Position numbers and translations under genes: made by a program
Notes under the pieces: model-generated
Database searches by the model: none
What the model was told of the DNA's origin: nothing
Seen by the model: the letters and a program-made list of their open reading frames with translations, nothing else
Shown here: piece by piece, positions 1 through 10,206 of the stretch
How the letters are laid out: each line of letters opens with the position of its first letter
Position numbering within the stretch: position 1 is the stretch's first letter
NCBI GenBank assembly: GCA_963760935.1
Contig: CAVXFB010000006.1
Location: 1 to 64,000, forward strand
From: CAVXFB01 sp963760935
GTDB taxonomy: Bacteria; Planctomycetota; Planctomycetia; Pirellulales; Thermoguttaceae
Length of the DNA: 64,000 nucleotides
Direction of reading: 5' to 3'

Positions 1-2091
1 TCCTTTTCTTCCCCCCGGAACTCCCCGCGTTCGGCTGGGGCAATTTGAGCGACGCTGGCGTCCGTGGGGGTTCGCGGCACGGAGCACCGGCTTCGTATAG
101 GACAAGTTTATCACGAATGGCCTTGGCCAGCGCGAGATTGTTCTGCTGGGAGGCCATGCTCATCGCTTCACGCGCGGTTGCGACGGCATCGGAGAAGCGG
201 CCTATCTCGGCATAGGCGGCGGCGAGCGTGCCGAGTAGGGCCGGTTCGCGACGTTTCGAGAGTTGGACGGCGTGTTGGGCGAAGGCGAGTGATTCGGCGC
301 CGTTGCGGACCGACGCGTCGGGGCAGGTGGCCAGCGCCCAAGCCAGTTGTCCCAAGGCGACGAGATTGTCTGGCTCCAAGCGGACGACCGCTCGCCAGTG
401 GACGACGGCTTCGCCGGTTCTGCCTTGGCGACTGAGTTCCTTGGCGAGGTTTGCGTTGGCGAGTACGGAGTTCGGATCGATTTGGAGGGACTTGCGATAT
501 TGCACAATGGCTTCGTCACCTTGGCCACGGAGTGCACGAGCGCGAACCCAAGATTATTGAGGACTCGTTCGGAATCAGGCGTGATACGTAGCGCTTCGTG
601 GTAGGCTACGATGGCCTCGTCGAGTTGCCGGAGGCCGACCAGGGTGTTTCCGAGCATGTAGAAGGCAAGCTCGTTGCGCGAGGTGCAGGCCGCATTGCGC
701 CTCCACATCGACTCGCTGTTGCGCCAATAGGAAATCTGACGGAAAGAACAAATGGCGAGGAGGGCAACGAGCACGGCCGCGACGACCGTGACCGCCACGC
801 GACGGCGCGACGTGACGGTTACCAAGGGAGCGACTCCCCAAGCGATGGCGACGCCTAGGCCAATCTGCGGCAAGTACGTATAGCGGTCGGCCATCGCCTG
901 TAGCCCGACCTGGACGACTCCGATGACGGGCACGAGCATGCCGAGGTACCAGAACCAACCGACGAATCCGTATGGAAATCGCCTGCGAAGAACAACGGCA
1001 GCGATCGAGACGGCGGCCAGACCGAGCGCGCATGCGGCGACGACTTCCGGCGAGCGATTGTCTCCGGCGTGGGGATAAAAGACGGAGAGATTGGAAGGAT
1101 AGAAGAAATCGCCGACATAACTTACGTAGGAAGTAATGGCGTTAACGATTCGTGTGGGCATGGGCACGATGTCTCCGATGGCAATCGCGCCACGTTGGGC
1201 GATCATCGTGGCGGCGCAGGACGCGATGGACAGGGCGAGCAAGGGAAGTTTTTCGACGAGCAATCTTGCAACGGCTCGCCAGCCGAGGCCGCATGCGGGC
1301 TGGAAGCGGCACAAAGGCCAATAGTCGAGCAACAGCAGGAGAAATGGGAGGGTGACGAGCATTGGCTTGGCCATCAGGCCTAGCGCGAACAGGGCGACGA
1401 CCGTTAGGTAGCGGGTCCAGGAGAAGGGGCTTCGGACGTATCCGAGATACGCGGCGAGGGTTAACAAAAAGAAGAGTCCGCTTAGGACATCTTTGCGTTC
1501 GGCGATCCAGGCGACGGACTCGACGCGTAGGGGATGGAGGGCGAAGAGGGCGGCGGTGAAGGCGCTGGGCCAGAGATCGCCGGTCATGCGATAAAATATC
1601 CAGAAAAGGAGCACGGCATTGAGGGCGTGCACCAGGAGGTTGGTGAGGTGGTGTCCGGCGGGTCGGAGGCCGTAGAGTTGGCAATCGAGCATATGGGAGA
1701 GCCAAGTCACGGGATGCCAGTTGGACGAATGGCAGGTGGTGAAGGCCCAGGCGACGCCATCGGCGCTCAGGCCGCGAGACACTTGGGGATTGGAATAGAC
1801 ATAATCACCGTCATCGAGATTGACGAAGGCGCAGCCGAGTGATCGGCCGAACGTCAACGCCACGGCCAGGACGAGTAGGCCGGAGATAGCCCAGGCTTTC
1901 GCTTCCTTGCGTAGCCGGTGCAGCATGTTTGGCGCAACAGCGTGCGACGGTTGCGAAACAACCGATTTCTCCGGATGTCCGCTTGCGCGGTTGACAGGCG
2001 ATTTCTTTCTTCTCTTCGGTCCTTTTGCCATTTGCTTTGTTTGCGGCGGCGAATGTACCGATCGGTTAGCTGGGAGTTCCCGGGACACCAT
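1..2091 (-). CDS. Multi-pass membrane protein with C-terminal TPR repeats (frameshifted, runs off left edge)
   Basis: The N-terminal ~430 residues hold about ten hydrophobic segments and the motif FVNLDDGDYVYSNP near residue 90, followed by HPVTWLSHMLDCQLYGL. This is the layout of TMTC/PMT-like integral membrane proteins with TPR tails, for which glycosyl transfer is suspected but not shown. TPR units follow from about residue 480. The reading frame breaks near 538-546: upstream it reads NNLGFA and then loses TPR character, while the next frame continues as RALRGQGDEAIVQY with perfect TPR spacing and stays open to position 1. The uninterrupted frame alone would end at 202. A second start, MAKGPKRRKK at 2031, is equally plausible; neither has a clear ribosome-binding site. 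The gene at 33206 is a full-length paralogue of ~623 residues. The family assignment is fairly secure; the function is inferred. Confidence 0.8.
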
Positions 2092-2272
2092 ACATAATTA
2101 TCGGGTTGGAGTGCGTGTGTGGCCCGGCTCTTGACATCGCGACACGGCTGGCTGGCAGTGCTATTGGCTCAGTACGCCATACCCAACTTGTATCGGCATC
2201 GCCACGGAACGTCAACCGGCCCCAGCACTGACAAAGTCAGCGGCACACGTCAATCCGTGCGGTCGCCACCAC

Positions 2273-2914
2273 CTACTTCTTCTTGAACTCGGCCCGGTAC
2301 ACCGGTTCGTTAGCCTGCCGCACGCGGCGCTCGAAATGCGTGCGGTACGCCATATCGTGCTCGGCCGGCGTCTCCGGGACGGGCAGCGGTCCAGCGAACG
2401 TTGTATGGGCGGCGACCAGTTCGAGAGTCGACTGAAAGTATTCCTCCACGTCAGTCCAGAAGTGCAACGACCCGCCGGGCTGAAGCGTTCGCTCGACGTC
2501 GTGCAGGAACGACTCGCGCATCACGCGACGTTTCCTGTGCCGCTTTTTCCACCACGGATCGGGAAAATAGACGTGCACGGCCGCCAGCGAGCCGTCGGGA
2601 ATCAGTTCGGCGAAGATGCGCAGGGCATCGCCGCAGCTTACCATAGCATTGTTCAGACCAGCCTTGGCCAATCCGGCTGCCGCGAATTGGGCGTACTTGC
2701 GAACGACTTCGATGCCAAAGAAGTCGACATCGGGCCGGTCGGCCGCCGCGTTTCGCAAAAACAGTCCCTTGCCCGATCCGACCTCAACTTCCAGCATCGC
2801 CTGACGCCCGAACAGGGCAGCCGCATCCCAGGGGCGCGGCAACTCCTCGAACGTTCTCAAGTGGCCCGTCAAATCAATGGCCGGATCGATCTTTCGCAGT
2901 GCACGGCGGCCCAT
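2273..2914 (-). CDS. trmB: tRNA (guanine-N7-)-methyltransferase TrmB
   Basis: A 213-residue protein of normal family length that would methylate N7 of G46 in tRNA using S-adenosylmethionine in the cytoplasm. The SAM-binding motif LEVEVGSGKGLF lies near residues 40-52, and the family signature VYFPDPWWKKRHRKRR, which holds catalytic and tRNA-binding residues, lies near 115-130. FWTDVEEYF follows near 152. The next gene on the same strand, the secretin-domain protein, ends only 21 bp upstream of the trmB start, so the two could be co-transcribed, although no functional link is apparent. The assignment is confident. Confidence 0.95.
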   Translation of the reverse strand: MGRRALRKIDPAIDLTGHLRTFEELPRPWDAAALFGRQAMLEVEVGSGKGLFLRNAAADRPDVDFFGIEVVRKYAQFAAAGLAKAGLNNAMVSCGDALRIFAELIPDGSLAAVHVYFPDPWWKKRHRKRRVMRESFLHDVERTLQPGGSLHFWTDVEEYFQSTLELVAAHTTFAGPLPVPETPAEHDMAYRTHFERRVRQANEPVYRAEFKKK

Positions 2915-2935
2915 AATTTAGATAACTCAGCAGAA

Positions 2936-3886
2936 CTACTTTGCCAAAGCCGTAGATACGCTCATCGGGGAAATTATTTCAGGCGTGATCAGCACAAGCA
3001 ATTCTGTCCGATCGGGCAATTTCGCTGCGGGTCCTTTGCCGGCCTCGGGCGCGTCCGCCTGCTTGTCCGCCGGCGACGTCGGAATGCGACTATATTTTAG
3101 GCCTCGGATGAGAACTGTTTGGCCCGAACGAGTGACGGTGCGAGTTTTGATTGCGTGGAGCGATACACCGGGGAGCGCAACGCCCTTCACTTCGACCGTT
3201 TGCCGTTTATCCACTTCTCTTAATTCCGCCTGCAAATCGATCTGCACGGTTCCGTCGGATAGGATCGTGGGACAAAAATCGATCTCTATGGCGGGCTTGC
3301 CCCCTATCGACTGCGTGCCATCACTATGCTTCACAATCTCGGGAATCTCGTCGCCTGCACAGAAGTTCGCCCGCCGACCATTGAGGGTAACAAGAGTGGG
3401 TTCCGCAAAAATGCTTGCCAACCGATCTTGCCTCAAAGCCGCAAGGACTTTGTCCGCCTGTTTCTTGTCCAGAGATCCAAACGCAAGGCCCCGTTCGGCT
3501 ACCTTGTTTCCCATCTGTGATTCGAAGTCGAGACCGAGGCGAGAAAGCTTGTCTACGGAAACTTCCACCATTCTTAGATGCAGCATCACTTGACGCGTAT
3601 CTCCGTCTGTCGGGCGTGGCGGTTGGGTCTTGGCCTTGTTCGCCGGCAGTGCTTTCGTCGCATAGCGCGTTTCCGGCGCCGCTTGCAAGCGGACCTGTGC
3701 CGCCATGTCATGTTGCCCGGCCGCTTCGAGGTGTTTCGCTGCTGCGAGCAAGTGTTCTGCTTGGTCGGGCGTAGGGCATGCCTGGGGGACGACCGCATGA
3801 GGCGGGACGGCCAGAGGGACCGCTTCTTGTCCAAACGCGATGCCACATGATACGGCTACGATTGAAGCCATGAGTAAGCTTCGCAT
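2936..3886 (-). CDS. Secreted protein with secretin (type II/III) C-terminal domain
   Basis: About 316 residues. The start MRSLLMASIV is chosen because GGAGAG sits about 7 bases upstream and a signal peptide follows directly (cleavage likely near IAFGQEA). After an alanine/proline-rich linker, residues ~95-310 read like the core of a secretin: LRMVEVSVDKLSRLGLDF, then FAEPTLVTLNGRRANFCAGD, then TRTVTRSGQTVLIRGL, and a closing LLVLITPEII. These correspond to the PF00263 features: a region before the barrel, the gate segment and the final beta strands. The protein is short and has no obvious N1/N2 or STN repeats, so it may be a secretin-like domain protein, common in planctomycetes, rather than a working outer-membrane channel. 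No type II secretion partners are nearby. Confidence 0.75.
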   Translation of the reverse strand: MRSLLMASIVAVSCGIAFGQEAVPLAVPPHAVVPQACPTPDQAEHLLAAAKHLEAAGQHDMAAQVRLQAAPETRYATKALPANKAKTQPPRPTDGDTRQVMLHLRMVEVSVDKLSRLGLDFESQMGNKVAERGLAFGSLDKKQADKVLAALRQDRLASIFAEPTLVTLNGRRANFCAGDEIPEIVKHSDGTQSIGGKPAIEIDFCPTILSDGTVQIDLQAELREVDKRQTVEVKGVALPGVSLHAIKTRTVTRSGQTVLIRGLKYSRIPTSPADKQADAPEAGKGPAAKLPDRTELLVLITPEIISPMSVSTALAK

Positions 3887-4179
3887 GACCGGCTCTCCGT
3901 GAGTGGGAAAACACGCACCCGACAACGACAAGGGGGCGGATGTTCCCATTTCAGCATGGTATGGTCAACGCCAATCGATAAGCCTTATCGCACCACCGCG
4001 CGAGACCTTTGCCTCCGCCATTTCACACGCCACCCAGTCAGCCCATTTTCTCGCTTGCAAGGCAAATCCCCATAGTACGGTTTGGCGATACCCGTTAAAC
4101 TAGGCAACGTGTGTACCCTTTAACGGCGCTGCGGCGTCCAGCCTTCGAGATGCGAGTGGCATTTCTCGCGGAGGTCACC

Positions 4180-5561
4180 ATGTCGACCCGGCCGTTTCGA
4201 TTCCTTATCGCCAGCGATTTCCATTTGGAGCAGCCGCTCGGGGGCGTGGCCGAAGTGCCCGATCATCTTCGCGACTTGTTCCTCGATTCGCCTTATACGG
4301 CCTCGCGACGGGTGTTCGATGCGGCTTTGGCCGAGGACGCCGACTTCGTGCTCTGCGCCGGCGACATCTTGCCGCGCAGGACACCGGGCCACGCGGGCCG
4401 CTCTTTCTCGTGGAACAATTTGCCCGACTTGCGGAGCGCGGGATCGCCATTTACTGGGCAGGCGGCCCGCTCGATCCGCCCGACGCCTGGCCCGAAGGTT
4501 TGGAGCTACCCAAAAACGTTCATGTGTTTCCCAAGGGTCGGATCGAAGCGTTGACAATCCAACGTGATGGAGAGCCACTGGCTCGGCTGTTGGGCACGAG
4601 CTGCGACACGCAGCACGCCTTGCGGCCCAACGACTTCGCGCCGGATGCCGCCGGCCTCTATACGATCGCCGTCGCACACGGCGACGCCGACACCAACACG
4701 TTGCAGGCCCGCGGCATTCATCTGTGGGCCCTAGGCGGTCGGCACGGGCGAAGCACACCGCTGGGCGGCGACAAGATAGAACGGTTCACTATGCCGGAAG
4801 GGCCCGGCGGGTACTTCGCACAAGGTGGATCGGTCCCATATTTCGCGCCGATGATTCACTACTGTGGCAGCCCGCAGGGGCGATGTCCCGAGCAAAGCGG
4901 CGTTCACGGTTGCACGCTGGTGCAAGTCGATGCCCAACGGCAGGCGCACACGTGCCTAATCCCTACTGACGCGGCCCGCTGGCACGATGAGTGCGTGCTC
5001 GTCGACGACGCAACCTCGCGTGAGGACTTGGAATCGCGGCTTCGTCAACGCGTGCACGCGCTGATCGGATCGGTAGGAGTGGAAACGGGAGACAACTCAA
5101 ATTTGCCGGAACGGCCCGGCGGTGGCTTCGCACAAATGGGGGCTGCCCCCTTCTTTCCTCCTGCGCTAATCTCGTGGACTATCGCCGGGCAGGGCCCCAT
5201 CGTCGCTCAATTGCAGCGCGGGTCGCTGGCCGCCGAGTTGCTCCACTCGCTGCGCAACGACTACGGCTACCGATCGCCGCCGGCCTGGAGCGTTTCACTG
5301 CAAACGGAGTCTTCCGAAACGCTGCCGCCCGAGTGGTACGAACAGGAGACGATTCGCGGCGACTTTCTGCGAGCCGTTCGGCAGCTTCAAATGAACCCGG
5401 ACGAACCGCTGACGTTGGACGCATTTGTGTCCGAACCGCATCTGGCTGGCGCTCTGGCGGCGGCCGCTATGGTTCCGGGCGGCGTCGCCGGCCAACGCGT
5501 GCTCCGCGAAGCCGCCGCACTGGGCGTCCGACTCCTGAGCGGCGAGGAGGCCCAGACATGA
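4180..5561 (+). CDS. SbcD-like metallophosphoesterase (frameshifted, with two repeat-like insertions)
   Basis: The start MSTRPFRFLIASDFHLEQPL has GGAGGT four bases upstream, and ASDFHLE is the first metal-binding motif of calcineurin-type phosphoesterases (D-x-H). The GD-containing second motif VLCAGDI ends near 4368, where the frame breaks; the next frame resumes as LAAQDTGPRGPLFLVEQF and continues to the stop. Later motifs include GTSCDTQHALRP, AVAHGD, HLWALGGRHGRS and CGSPQGR, as in the YhaO/SbcD group. Two stretches (about 4790-4850 and 5085-5163) encode related, low-quality peptides (PGGYFAQ and PGGGFAQ) absent from what I know of the family and look like inserted repeats. The stop overlaps the next start by 4 bases (ATGA), so the gene is coupled to the SMC-like ATPase, as in SbcDC or YhaO-YhaN pairs for DNA end processing. 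Confidence 0.82.
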
Positions 5562-8500
5562 AAATCACCGAGCTGGAAGTTGCAGGTTTCGGCGTCTGGA
5601 GCGGCCTGCGAATCGAGAACGTTTCCGAAGGACTCAACGTTCTGTATGGCCCAAACGAAGCCGGCAAAACAACGCTGCTGCAATTCGTCCGCTCCATGTT
5701 ATACGGCTTTGCGACGCGGCACAAATATCTGCCGCCGCTGCATGGCGGTCAGCCGGGTGGAGCGATCAAGCTCACCGGGCCACATGGAAAGTTCGAAATC
5801 GGCCGCTACGGCAATCCGCTTCCCGACGGGACGCCGGCCGAGCAACTCACGCTGACCGCGCCCGACGGCACTCGGCAAGGCGAGCACTTCCTTAAAGTGC
5901 TCCTGTCGAACGTCGATGAGCCGGTCTTCAACAACGTTTTTGCCATCGGCCTGCGCGAGATCCAGGAGTTGGCCACCCTGAGCGATACCGAAGCGGCCGA
6001 ACTGCTCTATAGCCTGTCGGCCGGACTGGACCGCGTGTCGCTCGTCGACGTATTGAGGGAACTGGAGAACTCGCGAAACCGGATCCTCGACGCTGCCGGT
6101 GGCCAATGCCAGGTCGTGCAGTTGCTGGTGCAGCGTGAAAAGCTCCGCGGCGAGATAGAAGAGATTGGCGCGGTCAATCGCCGCTACGCCCATCTCGCGG
6201 CGGAGCGCACCGCGCTTCATCAAGAAGTTCTCCGCTTGCAGGAGGAGAGTAACCACGCCGAGCGGCTGGCCCGCGTCATGGACCTCGCGATCTCGCTCCG
6301 CGACCGCTGGGCGCGGCGGGCCGCACTGGACGATCAACTATCGGCGCTCGGGGCCGTGAAGGCGATGCCCGACGATGCCGTTCCCCGGCTCGACGCGATC
6401 AATGCGCGACTTGCCAAACATCAACGGCGTCTAGAGCATCTCGGCCAATTGCGCCAAGCGGCGAAGCAAGAGTTCACCGCGCTACCGATCAACGAGGCGC
6501 TTTTGCGCCAGGCTGCACGGATCGAGGCTCTCAAGGAGCAGGAGCCATGGATTACGCAGCTTCAGAACCAGATCGGTGAGCTGCACGGAGAGTTGGGGCG
6601 GTTCGAGGCCAGTGTGGCCGCCGAACGCGAGCGGTTGGGCTTAAAGGCGGAGCCGAGCACGCTGCCGAGTCTGTCGGCCAAGATACTGGCGCCGCTTCGC
6701 TCGGCAGCCAAGGTCCTGCGGCAGCATCGCGGGCGATTGGCCGAAGCGGAACAAGCGACGGCGCTGGCCCGACAGATGGCCGAATCGCTGGGGCAACAGA
6801 TCACGTCGGCATTGGCGGCGCGAGGCCAACACGATCTCTCGTCGGCCATGGATCACGCCGGCAGCTTGGTCTCGCAACTGCGGCGCCGCGGCCAATTGGA
6901 CGAGCGGCTCGACCAACTCGCGCACTATCAGGTCGAGCTTGAGGAGCGAACCCGGCGACTCCTGGAACGGCAAATATTGCCCGTCGGCGTGTTGATTGGC
7001 CTCGGGGCCGTGTTCGTCGTCGGCGTTACGTTGTTATTCGCCGGGCTGTTCATGCCGACCTCGCTGACCGGTTCCGTCGGTTGGGCGCTGGCCGTATTGG
7101 GCCTCGCTGGCACCAGCGCCGCTATTATTGGCAAGGTGATGCTCGAACGTTCACACACCCGTCAGCTCGACGCCTGCCAGAAGCAGCTTAGCGTACTGCA
7201 ATTGCAGATTCAGCAGGCTAAGGAAGACCGCGACGGACTCAATGCGCAACTGGTCGCCGGAGGCGGATCAACGACCGTGCGGCTCGATGTGGCGGAAAAA
7301 GAGCTCTCATCGTTAGAAGAGCTTTCGCCGCTGGAATCGCGCCGGGCCGCAGCGAGTCAGGAAGCCGAAGCTGCGTCCCGACGTGCCGACGAGGCAAAGG
7401 ATCAACTACGGACAGCGCGGCGGCGATGGCGCGATGCGCTCATGGCTGCGGGCTTGCCAGAACAACTAAGCCCCAGGCAGGTTTGGCGGCTCGCAGAACA
7501 CGGTGACAAGATTGCCGAGATGCAGCGCGCCGCAGCGCAGCGCCGCGAGGAAATGCTTCGCCGACAGAGCGAGTTAGACAGTCTTACGAACCGGATCGCG
7601 CAACTGGCGGCCGATTCGGGCGTATTGCCCGGCGCCGGTGGCCCCATCGAGCGGCTGCGGCAGCTTGCCGAGGCAGCCGCCCGCCAGGAGGCCGATTCCG
7701 CCCGCCGCGACACCTTGCGCCGCCAAGCGCGACGCATTCGGATGGCCGCCGCAAAGCATGAAGAAGCGACGAGCAGCCTAAAGCACCGCCGGCGAGCACT
7801 GTTCATTGAGGCCGGCGTGAACGACGAACAAGAGTTTCGCCAGCGAGCACTCCAACGTGCCCGGGCCGACGTCTTGACACGCGAGCGCGATGCGATCGCC
7901 GCAGAGATACAGGCAGCGCTCGGTTCGGAGTGTGCGGAGAGCACGATTCGGCAGCAATTCGAGCAAGGAAATGCCGCGACGCTGGAAGCCCGCCGCGAGG
8001 AGTCGCGGCAGCGTTTCACGGCCGTCCAGCAGCGTCTGGGAGAGCTGTTGGAAAAGCGCGGCCGGCTGCATGAGCAATTGCAGACGCTTGCCGCCGATCG
8101 GCAGCTTGCCGAAAAGCACTTGGATCTGGCCATCGCCGACAAGCGCCTGGCGGAAGCGATTCACCGCTGGCAGGTGCTTGCCGTCACGTGTTTGATTCTG
8201 GATATTATTCGTGCGACGTACGAGAAACATCGTCAGCCGGAGACCCTGCAAGAGGCGTCAGGCTATCTCGACCGACTGACGCAAGGCCGCTACCACCGCG
8301 TGTGGACGCCGCTGGGCGAGCACATCTTGAAGGTCGACGACGCCGAAGGGCACGCACTGCCGGTAGAGGTGCTCAGCCGCGGCACGCGCGAGCAGCTTTT
8401 TCTCAGCTTGCGGCTAGCCCTGGCCAGTTCCTACGCCGGGCGTGGCGCCCCCTTGCCGTTGGTGCTCGACGACGTGCTGGTGAACTTCGACGCCGAGCGG

Positions 8501-8848
8501 GCAAAAGCCGCCGCGGTTGTCCTCCGCGATTTCGCCGCGGCAGGTCATCAGGTGCTGATCTTTACCTGCCACGAGCACATCCTGAAGCTCTTCAAGTCGC
8601 TGCGCGTGCCCGTCAGCCGGCTGCCAAGCAATGCCCAGTCGGGCGGTTGTGTGATTTCATTGGAGCGGCGCATCGAGGAAAAGCCGAAACGCCAACGCAA
8701 GGCTGCCGCTGAAGCGGTTCGCCGGAAGGTCGACGAAGCGGACGACGTCAACGACGAGCCGAGCGACAATGAGGACGATTCGCTCTGGGATCGCTCGGAA
8801 GACGCTGACCTCGACGACCTCGACGATCACAACGGGGCAGCGGCATGA
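5558..8848 (+). CDS. SbcC/YhaN-like AAA ATPase with coiled coils and a membrane hairpin
   Basis: About 1,096 residues starting MKITELEVAGFGVW; the ATG overlaps the phosphoesterase stop. Walker A is GPNEAGKTTLL near residue 34. Long Glu/Arg/Gln-rich coiled coils follow, and the ABC signature-like SRGTREQLFLSLRLALA and Walker B PLVLDDVLVNFD are near 945-985, so the two half ATPase lobes are split in the usual SMC/Rad50 way. Around residues 470-530 two hydrophobic stretches (PVGVLIGLGAVFVVGV and GWALAVLGLAGTSAAII) interrupt the coiled coil, as in YhaN, and probably form a transmembrane hairpin in place of a zinc hook. The C-terminal ~60 residues are a basic then acidic tail. With its phosphoesterase partner it probably processes DNA ends at the membrane (inferred). 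Confidence 0.88.
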   Translation: MKITELEVAGFGVWSGLRIENVSEGLNVLYGPNEAGKTTLLQFVRSMLYGFATRHKYLPPLHGGQPGGAIKLTGPHGKFEIGRYGNPLPDGTPAEQLTLTAPDGTRQGEHFLKVLLSNVDEPVFNNVFAIGLREIQELATLSDTEAAELLYSLSAGLDRVSLVDVLRELENSRNRILDAAGGQCQVVQLLVQREKLRGEIEEIGAVNRRYAHLAAERTALHQEVLRLQEESNHAERLARVMDLAISLRDRWARRAALDDQLSALGAVKAMPDDAVPRLDAINARLAKHQRRLEHLGQLRQAAKQEFTALPINEALLRQAARIEALKEQEPWITQLQNQIGELHGELGRFEASVAAERERLGLKAEPSTLPSLSAKILAPLRSAAKVLRQHRGRLAEAEQATALARQMAESLGQQITSALAARGQHDLSSAMDHAGSLVSQLRRRGQLDERLDQLAHYQVELEERTRRLLERQILPVGVLIGLGAVFVVGVTLLFAGLFMPTSLTGSVGWALAVLGLAGTSAAIIGKVMLERSHTRQLDACQKQLSVLQLQIQQAKEDRDGLNAQLVAGGGSTTVRLDVAEKELSSLEELSPLESRRAAASQEAEAASRRADEAKDQLRTARRRWRDALMAAGLPEQLSPRQVWRLAEHGDKIAEMQRAAAQRREEMLRRQSELDSLTNRIAQLAADSGVLPGAGGPIERLRQLAEAAARQEADSARRDTLRRQARRIRMAAAKHEEATSSLKHRRRALFIEAGVNDEQEFRQRALQRARADVLTRERDAIAAEIQAALGSECAESTIRQQFEQGNAATLEARREESRQRFTAVQQRLGELLEKRGRLHEQLQTLAADRQLAEKHLDLAIADKRLAEAIHRWQVLAVTCLILDIIRATYEKHRQPETLQEASGYLDRLTQGRYHRVWTPLGEHILKVDDAEGHALPVEVLSRGTREQLFLSLRLALASSYAGRGAPLPLVLDDVLVNFDAERAKAAAVVLRDFAAAGHQVLIFTCHEHILKLFKSLRVPVSRLPSNAQSGGCVISLERRIEEKPKRQRKAAAEAVRRKVDEADDVNDEPSDNEDDSLWDRSEDADLDDLDDHNGAAA

Positions 8849-8912
8849 GGGATGGATCGCGATTCGCGGCGAATCGCCGCCGGACGCAGCGACACGGCTC
8901 GCGCGGCAGAGC

Positions 8913-10190
8913 CTAGGTAGTTTTCTGTTCCGCCAGCGGCAGGCGGATGATGAAGGCCGTCCCTTTGCCTTCCTCGGTCTCGAAGCGGATGGTTCCGCCG
9001 TGTTTGGTCACAATGGTTGCGTAGGCCATTGAAAGGCCCAAGCCGGTTCCTTTGCCTACTTCCTTGGTCGTGAAAAACGGATCGAACAGCCTGTCGCGGA
9101 TGCCGGCCGGAATGCCGGGTCCCGTATCCTCGACGCGAACTTCCACCCAATCGCCGTCCTGACGCGTGCGGATGCAGATCGTTCCCCTGAGTTGCGTTCC
9201 GTCGCCCACCAAGCCCGCAATCGCATGAGCGGCGTTGAGCACGAGATTCAAGATGACCTGGTTGAAATCGCTGCCCAGACACGGAACATGGGGCAGATCG
9301 GTGGCGAAGTCGGTGACCACGTCGGCAACGTATTTCCACTCATTGCGGCACACCGTTAGCGTGCTTTGGATGGCCCGGTTCAGGTCGACAGGTTGTTTGT
9401 GATCCGTGCCCGGGTGGGAGAACTCCTTCATCGCTCGGACGATATGGCTTACTCGATCAATACCATCCAGCGACTGCTGAATCGCTTTGGGGACCTCTTC
9501 TTTTAGGTAGTCGATTTCGGCGTCGCGGAGTGCCGCTGCGGTCTCGGCGACCAGAGCATCACTTAGCTCTCCGGTCCCAGCGGCGTGCAACAATGTGTCC
9601 ACTTTATCGAGCAGCCGATCGACGTCGCCAAACGCATCGCGAAGAAAGCGGGCATTGTCGCCGACGAATTGCGCCGGCGTGTTGATCTCATGTGCAATTC
9701 CTGCCGCCAAATGCCCGACCGCTTCAAGCTTTTGCGATTGGACCAACTCGCGTTCAACGCGACTGCGCTCGGCGATTGCCGTGGTGAGCTCACGATTCAC
9801 ACGCCGTAGCGAATCGTAGTTCTGCTTACTACGGACCGCACCTCGCAGGCGCACGGCAAGAATTTCGCGCCGAAACGGCTTGGTAATATAGTCGTGAGCT
9901 CCGGCGTCCAAGCCCTCGATAATCGAGCTATCCTCGGTTTTCGCCGTCACCAGCAAGACGGGAATCGCTTGCAGTTCCGGATCGCTCTTAAGCCTGCGCA
10001 GGACCTCGATGCCGTTCATGTTCGGCATCATGACATCAAGCAGAATTGCATCCAACGGCTCGGCCGCAGCCATCTGCAAGGCTGTCAGCCCATCGCAGGC
10101 TGTGAGTGCCTCATAGCCCTGTTCCCGAACTGCCATCGCCAGCAACAGAGCGGTGTCCGGTGTGTCATCGACAACCAAGACCTTAGTCAT
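8913..10190 (-). CDS. Receiver domain-histidine kinase protein
   Basis: About 425 residues. The start MTKVLVVDDTP is chosen because the receiver domain begins there; upstream in-frame sequence belongs to the neighbour in another frame. Residues 1-120 form a REC domain with the phospho-acceptor in ILLDVMMPNMNG and a C-terminal KPF lysine. A short coiled coil leads to a kinase domain: H-box AAGIAHEINTPAQFVGDN near 165, N-box FNQVILNLVLNAAHAI, G1 VEDTGPGIPAG and G2 GKGTGLGLSMAY. There is no transmembrane segment, so it is cytoplasmic. It is the last gene of the four-gene signalling locus, 16 bp after the HDOD gene, and could be phosphorylated by, or feed back on, the upstream hybrid kinase. Confidence 0.92.
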   Translation of the reverse strand: MTKVLVVDDTPDTALLLAMAVREQGYEALTACDGLTALQMAAAEPLDAILLDVMMPNMNGIEVLRRLKSDPELQAIPVLLVTAKTEDSSIIEGLDAGAHDYITKPFRREILAVRLRGAVRSKQNYDSLRRVNRELTTAIAERSRVERELVQSQKLEAVGHLAAGIAHEINTPAQFVGDNARFLRDAFGDVDRLLDKVDTLLHAAGTGELSDALVAETAAALRDAEIDYLKEEVPKAIQQSLDGIDRVSHIVRAMKEFSHPGTDHKQPVDLNRAIQSTLTVCRNEWKYVADVVTDFATDLPHVPCLGSDFNQVILNLVLNAAHAIAGLVGDGTQLRGTICIRTRQDGDWVEVRVEDTGPGIPAGIRDRLFDPFFTTKEVGKGTGLGLSMAYATIVTKHGGTIRFETEEGKGTAFIIRLPLAEQKTT

Positions 10191-10206
10191 TGCTGTACCC
10201 CAACGG

